A stretch of 32,675 nucleotides of DNA from an uncultured Oscillospiraceae bacterium (GTDB lineage Bacteria; Bacillota; Clostridia; Oscillospirales; Oscillospiraceae): NCBI GenBank assembly GCA_947631395.1, contig CANRLF010000023.1:1-32675 (forward strand). The letters are read 5' to 3'. The notes below the pieces were generated by a model that made no database searches, had not been told where the DNA came from, and saw only the letters and a list, made by a program, of their open reading frames with translations. A program made the translations under genes and the position numbers. Shown here in pieces: positions 31,881 through 32,675 of the stretch (positions within the stretch are counted from its first letter, which is position 1; each line of letters starts with the position of its first letter).

Positions 31881-31899
31881 GATGACTGAGCTCGTAGGG

Positions 31900-32204
31900 G
31901 TTAAGATACGCAAAAATACGGAAAAAATCCGGATTTTTAACAGTTTATTAACATGTTTTCAACAGGTTTTCCCCAAGTTTTCCCCAATCAAGGTACCATT
32001 AAGGACCCATTTAGAACAATTTAGGTACCATCGAGAACAATAGCTGGAAATCTCAAAGTCCTTGTGCCCCAAGGGTTTTGGGCGCGGGAGCGAGCCGAAG
32101 CGAGCCGCGGCGGCGTAGCAAGCCGCGGCGGCAAGGCGAAGCGATCGGCGGCGAGCAAAGCGAGCAAGAGGGCGGGCGCGGCCCCCCGGGCGAAGCGAAG
32201 CGAG
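31900..32204. other. AT-rich repeat block then low-complexity GCGAGC tract
   Basis: 31915-32045 is AT-rich: palindrome AAAAATCCGGATTTTT (about 31923-31938), TTTTCCCCAA twice (31967-31987 area) and GGTACCAT followed by AGAACAAT or similar twice (about 31992-32040). 32085-32205 is a degenerate tandem of GCGAGC/GAAGCG/GCGGCGGC units. No gene is supported. The boundary between the two is abrupt. Confidence 0.6.
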
Positions 32205-32227
32205 CAAAAAGGGGGCCGAAGCCCCCC
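32205..32227 (-). terminator. UUCG-loop terminator after the HNH gene
   Basis: On the minus strand GGGGGC-ttcg-GCCCCC followed by TTTTT, one base after the HNH stop codon. A stable UUCG tetraloop. Confidence 0.88.
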
Positions 32228-32551
32228 TCATTTGAATGGGTACCATGCATGGGTGGTGCCGTCCGGGTCGACCTCAGTGTACATGTCCGCCATGTACTCG
32301 ACGCAGGCCTGGATGACATCGGCTTGTGTCGGGTAGCCATCTTCCCCGGTAGCGTATACGTCGATACCGTGGGCTTGGGCGTGGCACTTGGAGCAGAGGG
32401 TGATAAGGTTTTCGGGGAAGTCCGAGCCGCCTTCGCCCCGGGGTATGACGTGGTGTATCTGGAGATACTGGCCAGAGCCACACAGGGCGCAGAGGTAGCC
32501 GTCGCGGCGGTAGACGGCCTTACGGGTGCTGTTGGGGATGTTTGCGTTCAT
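32228..32551 (-). CDS. HNH endonuclease
   Basis: A 107-residue HNH nuclease. Residues 14-62 contain the complete motif: C21-x2-C24, the H33-H34 pair in QIHHVIPRGEGG, N48 in FPENLITLC, and C53-x2-C56-H57 with H61. The two CxxC pairs bind structural zinc; HH and N are the catalytic beta-beta-alpha metal site. ATG at 32551 follows AAAGGA; the frame is open to 32602. Stand-alone small HNH proteins are often encoded beside phage terminase genes, but no terminase is visible before the window ends. The C-terminal 45 residues (GYPTQADVIQACVEYMADMY) are not recognised. Confidence 0.92.
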   Translation of the reverse strand: MNANIPNSTRKAVYRRDGYLCALCGSGQYLQIHHVIPRGEGGSDFPENLITLCSKCHAQAHGIDVYATGEDGYPTQADVIQACVEYMADMYTEVDPDGTTHAWYPFK

Positions 32552-32569
32552 ATCGTATCGTCCTTTCCG

Positions 32570-32617
32570 GGCCCTTGAGCGAGCCCACCCCCACGGGCTC
32601 ACGGGAAGTCAAGGGCC
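32570..32617 (-). promoter_or_regulatory. Nested hairpin in the HNH leader
   Basis: Outer arms GGCCCTTGA (32570-32578) and TCAAGGGCC (32609-32617) enclose GAGCCC...GGGCTC (32581-32599). It ends 19 bases before the HNH start codon and could control its translation or transcription. Upstream, 32618-32675, no clear promoter is seen. Confidence 0.55.
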
Positions 32618-32675
32618 GGGGGCCAACGGCCACCGGGGCGTAGCCTTTACCCTTGACCCCGTGATATAATGGAAA

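Noticed and set aside
31275-31889. Open frames of 60-160 residues in the GC-extreme region
   Set aside because: Low stop-codon density from composition alone explains them; products are P/R/G/A-rich on both strands and lack start signals.
32552-32602. Longer HNH protein starting at 32602
   Set aside because: No ribosome site; the extension runs through the leader hairpin, while AAAGGA supports 32551.

Overview
The window looks like a chromosomal segment of a high-GC, low-motility-type Firmicute of the class Clostridia, most likely a gut member of the Oscillospirales. The evidence is the rpmH-rnpA-yidD-yidC-jag cluster, a ThiT-type ECF thiamine transporter under a TPP riboswitch, consensus sigma-A promoters with strong AGGAGG ribosome sites, an IF-3 leader with an attenuator, and abundant GC-rich palindromic intergenic repeats. 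The organism assignment is inference; no 16S or other taxonomic marker was searched. Most genes are housekeeping.

Layout, left to right. 1-158: a 61-bp tandem palindromic repeat beside infC (minus), whose start appears to be AUC and which has its own promoter, leader and attenuator. 901-3086: a small helical protein (minus), then prmA and a GlmU-like nucleotidyltransferase (plus). 3127-3718: first cluster of palindromic repeats. 3774-7054: feoA-feoB iron uptake, then a YitT-family membrane protein. 7106-7862: thiT with TPP riboswitch. 8046-9918: glnS and a small membrane protein, followed by a 165-bp imperfect palindrome. 10251-13028: a tightly packed four-gene envelope-lipid operon (MarR regulator, CrtO-like acyltransferase, GT28 diacylglycerol-type glycosyltransferase, PAP2 phosphatase). 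13099-18025 (minus): comEB, an XRE regulator, lepA and a GH2 beta-galactosidase, apparently read from one promoter upstream of comEB. 18086-18375: a direct repeat flanking stacked perfect hairpins. 18508-21827: rpmH, rnpA, yidD, yidC, jag and acpP; dnaA and mnmE/mnmG, frequent neighbours elsewhere, are absent from the window. 21979-22551: flavin-reductase-like protein. 22560-23806: second, larger repeat cluster including a duplicated block. 23837-24745: a XerC/D-type tyrosine recombinase (minus). 24830-27130: an AT-rich island with a YcxB-like protein, a gene broken at a seven-C run and small membrane proteins. 27172-31018 (minus): hypB, a 939-residue Fe-S flavoprotein and hypA in one operon. 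31137-31330: third repeat cluster; 31331-31880 an extremely GC-rich stretch without convincing genes; 32228-32551 an HNH endonuclease.

The most interesting material is (i) the dispersed repeat family whose inner stem changes sequence but stays base-paired in almost every copy, evidence that its fold matters; (ii) the MarR/CrtO-like/GT28/PAP2 cluster, which suggests a regulated pathway for an acylated glycolipid; (iii) nickel chaperone genes flanking a large electron-transfer flavoprotein with no hydrogenase structural gene in view; (iv) the AT-rich island and the GC-extreme region near the HNH gene. All functional statements rest on reading motifs by eye; no database search was possible.
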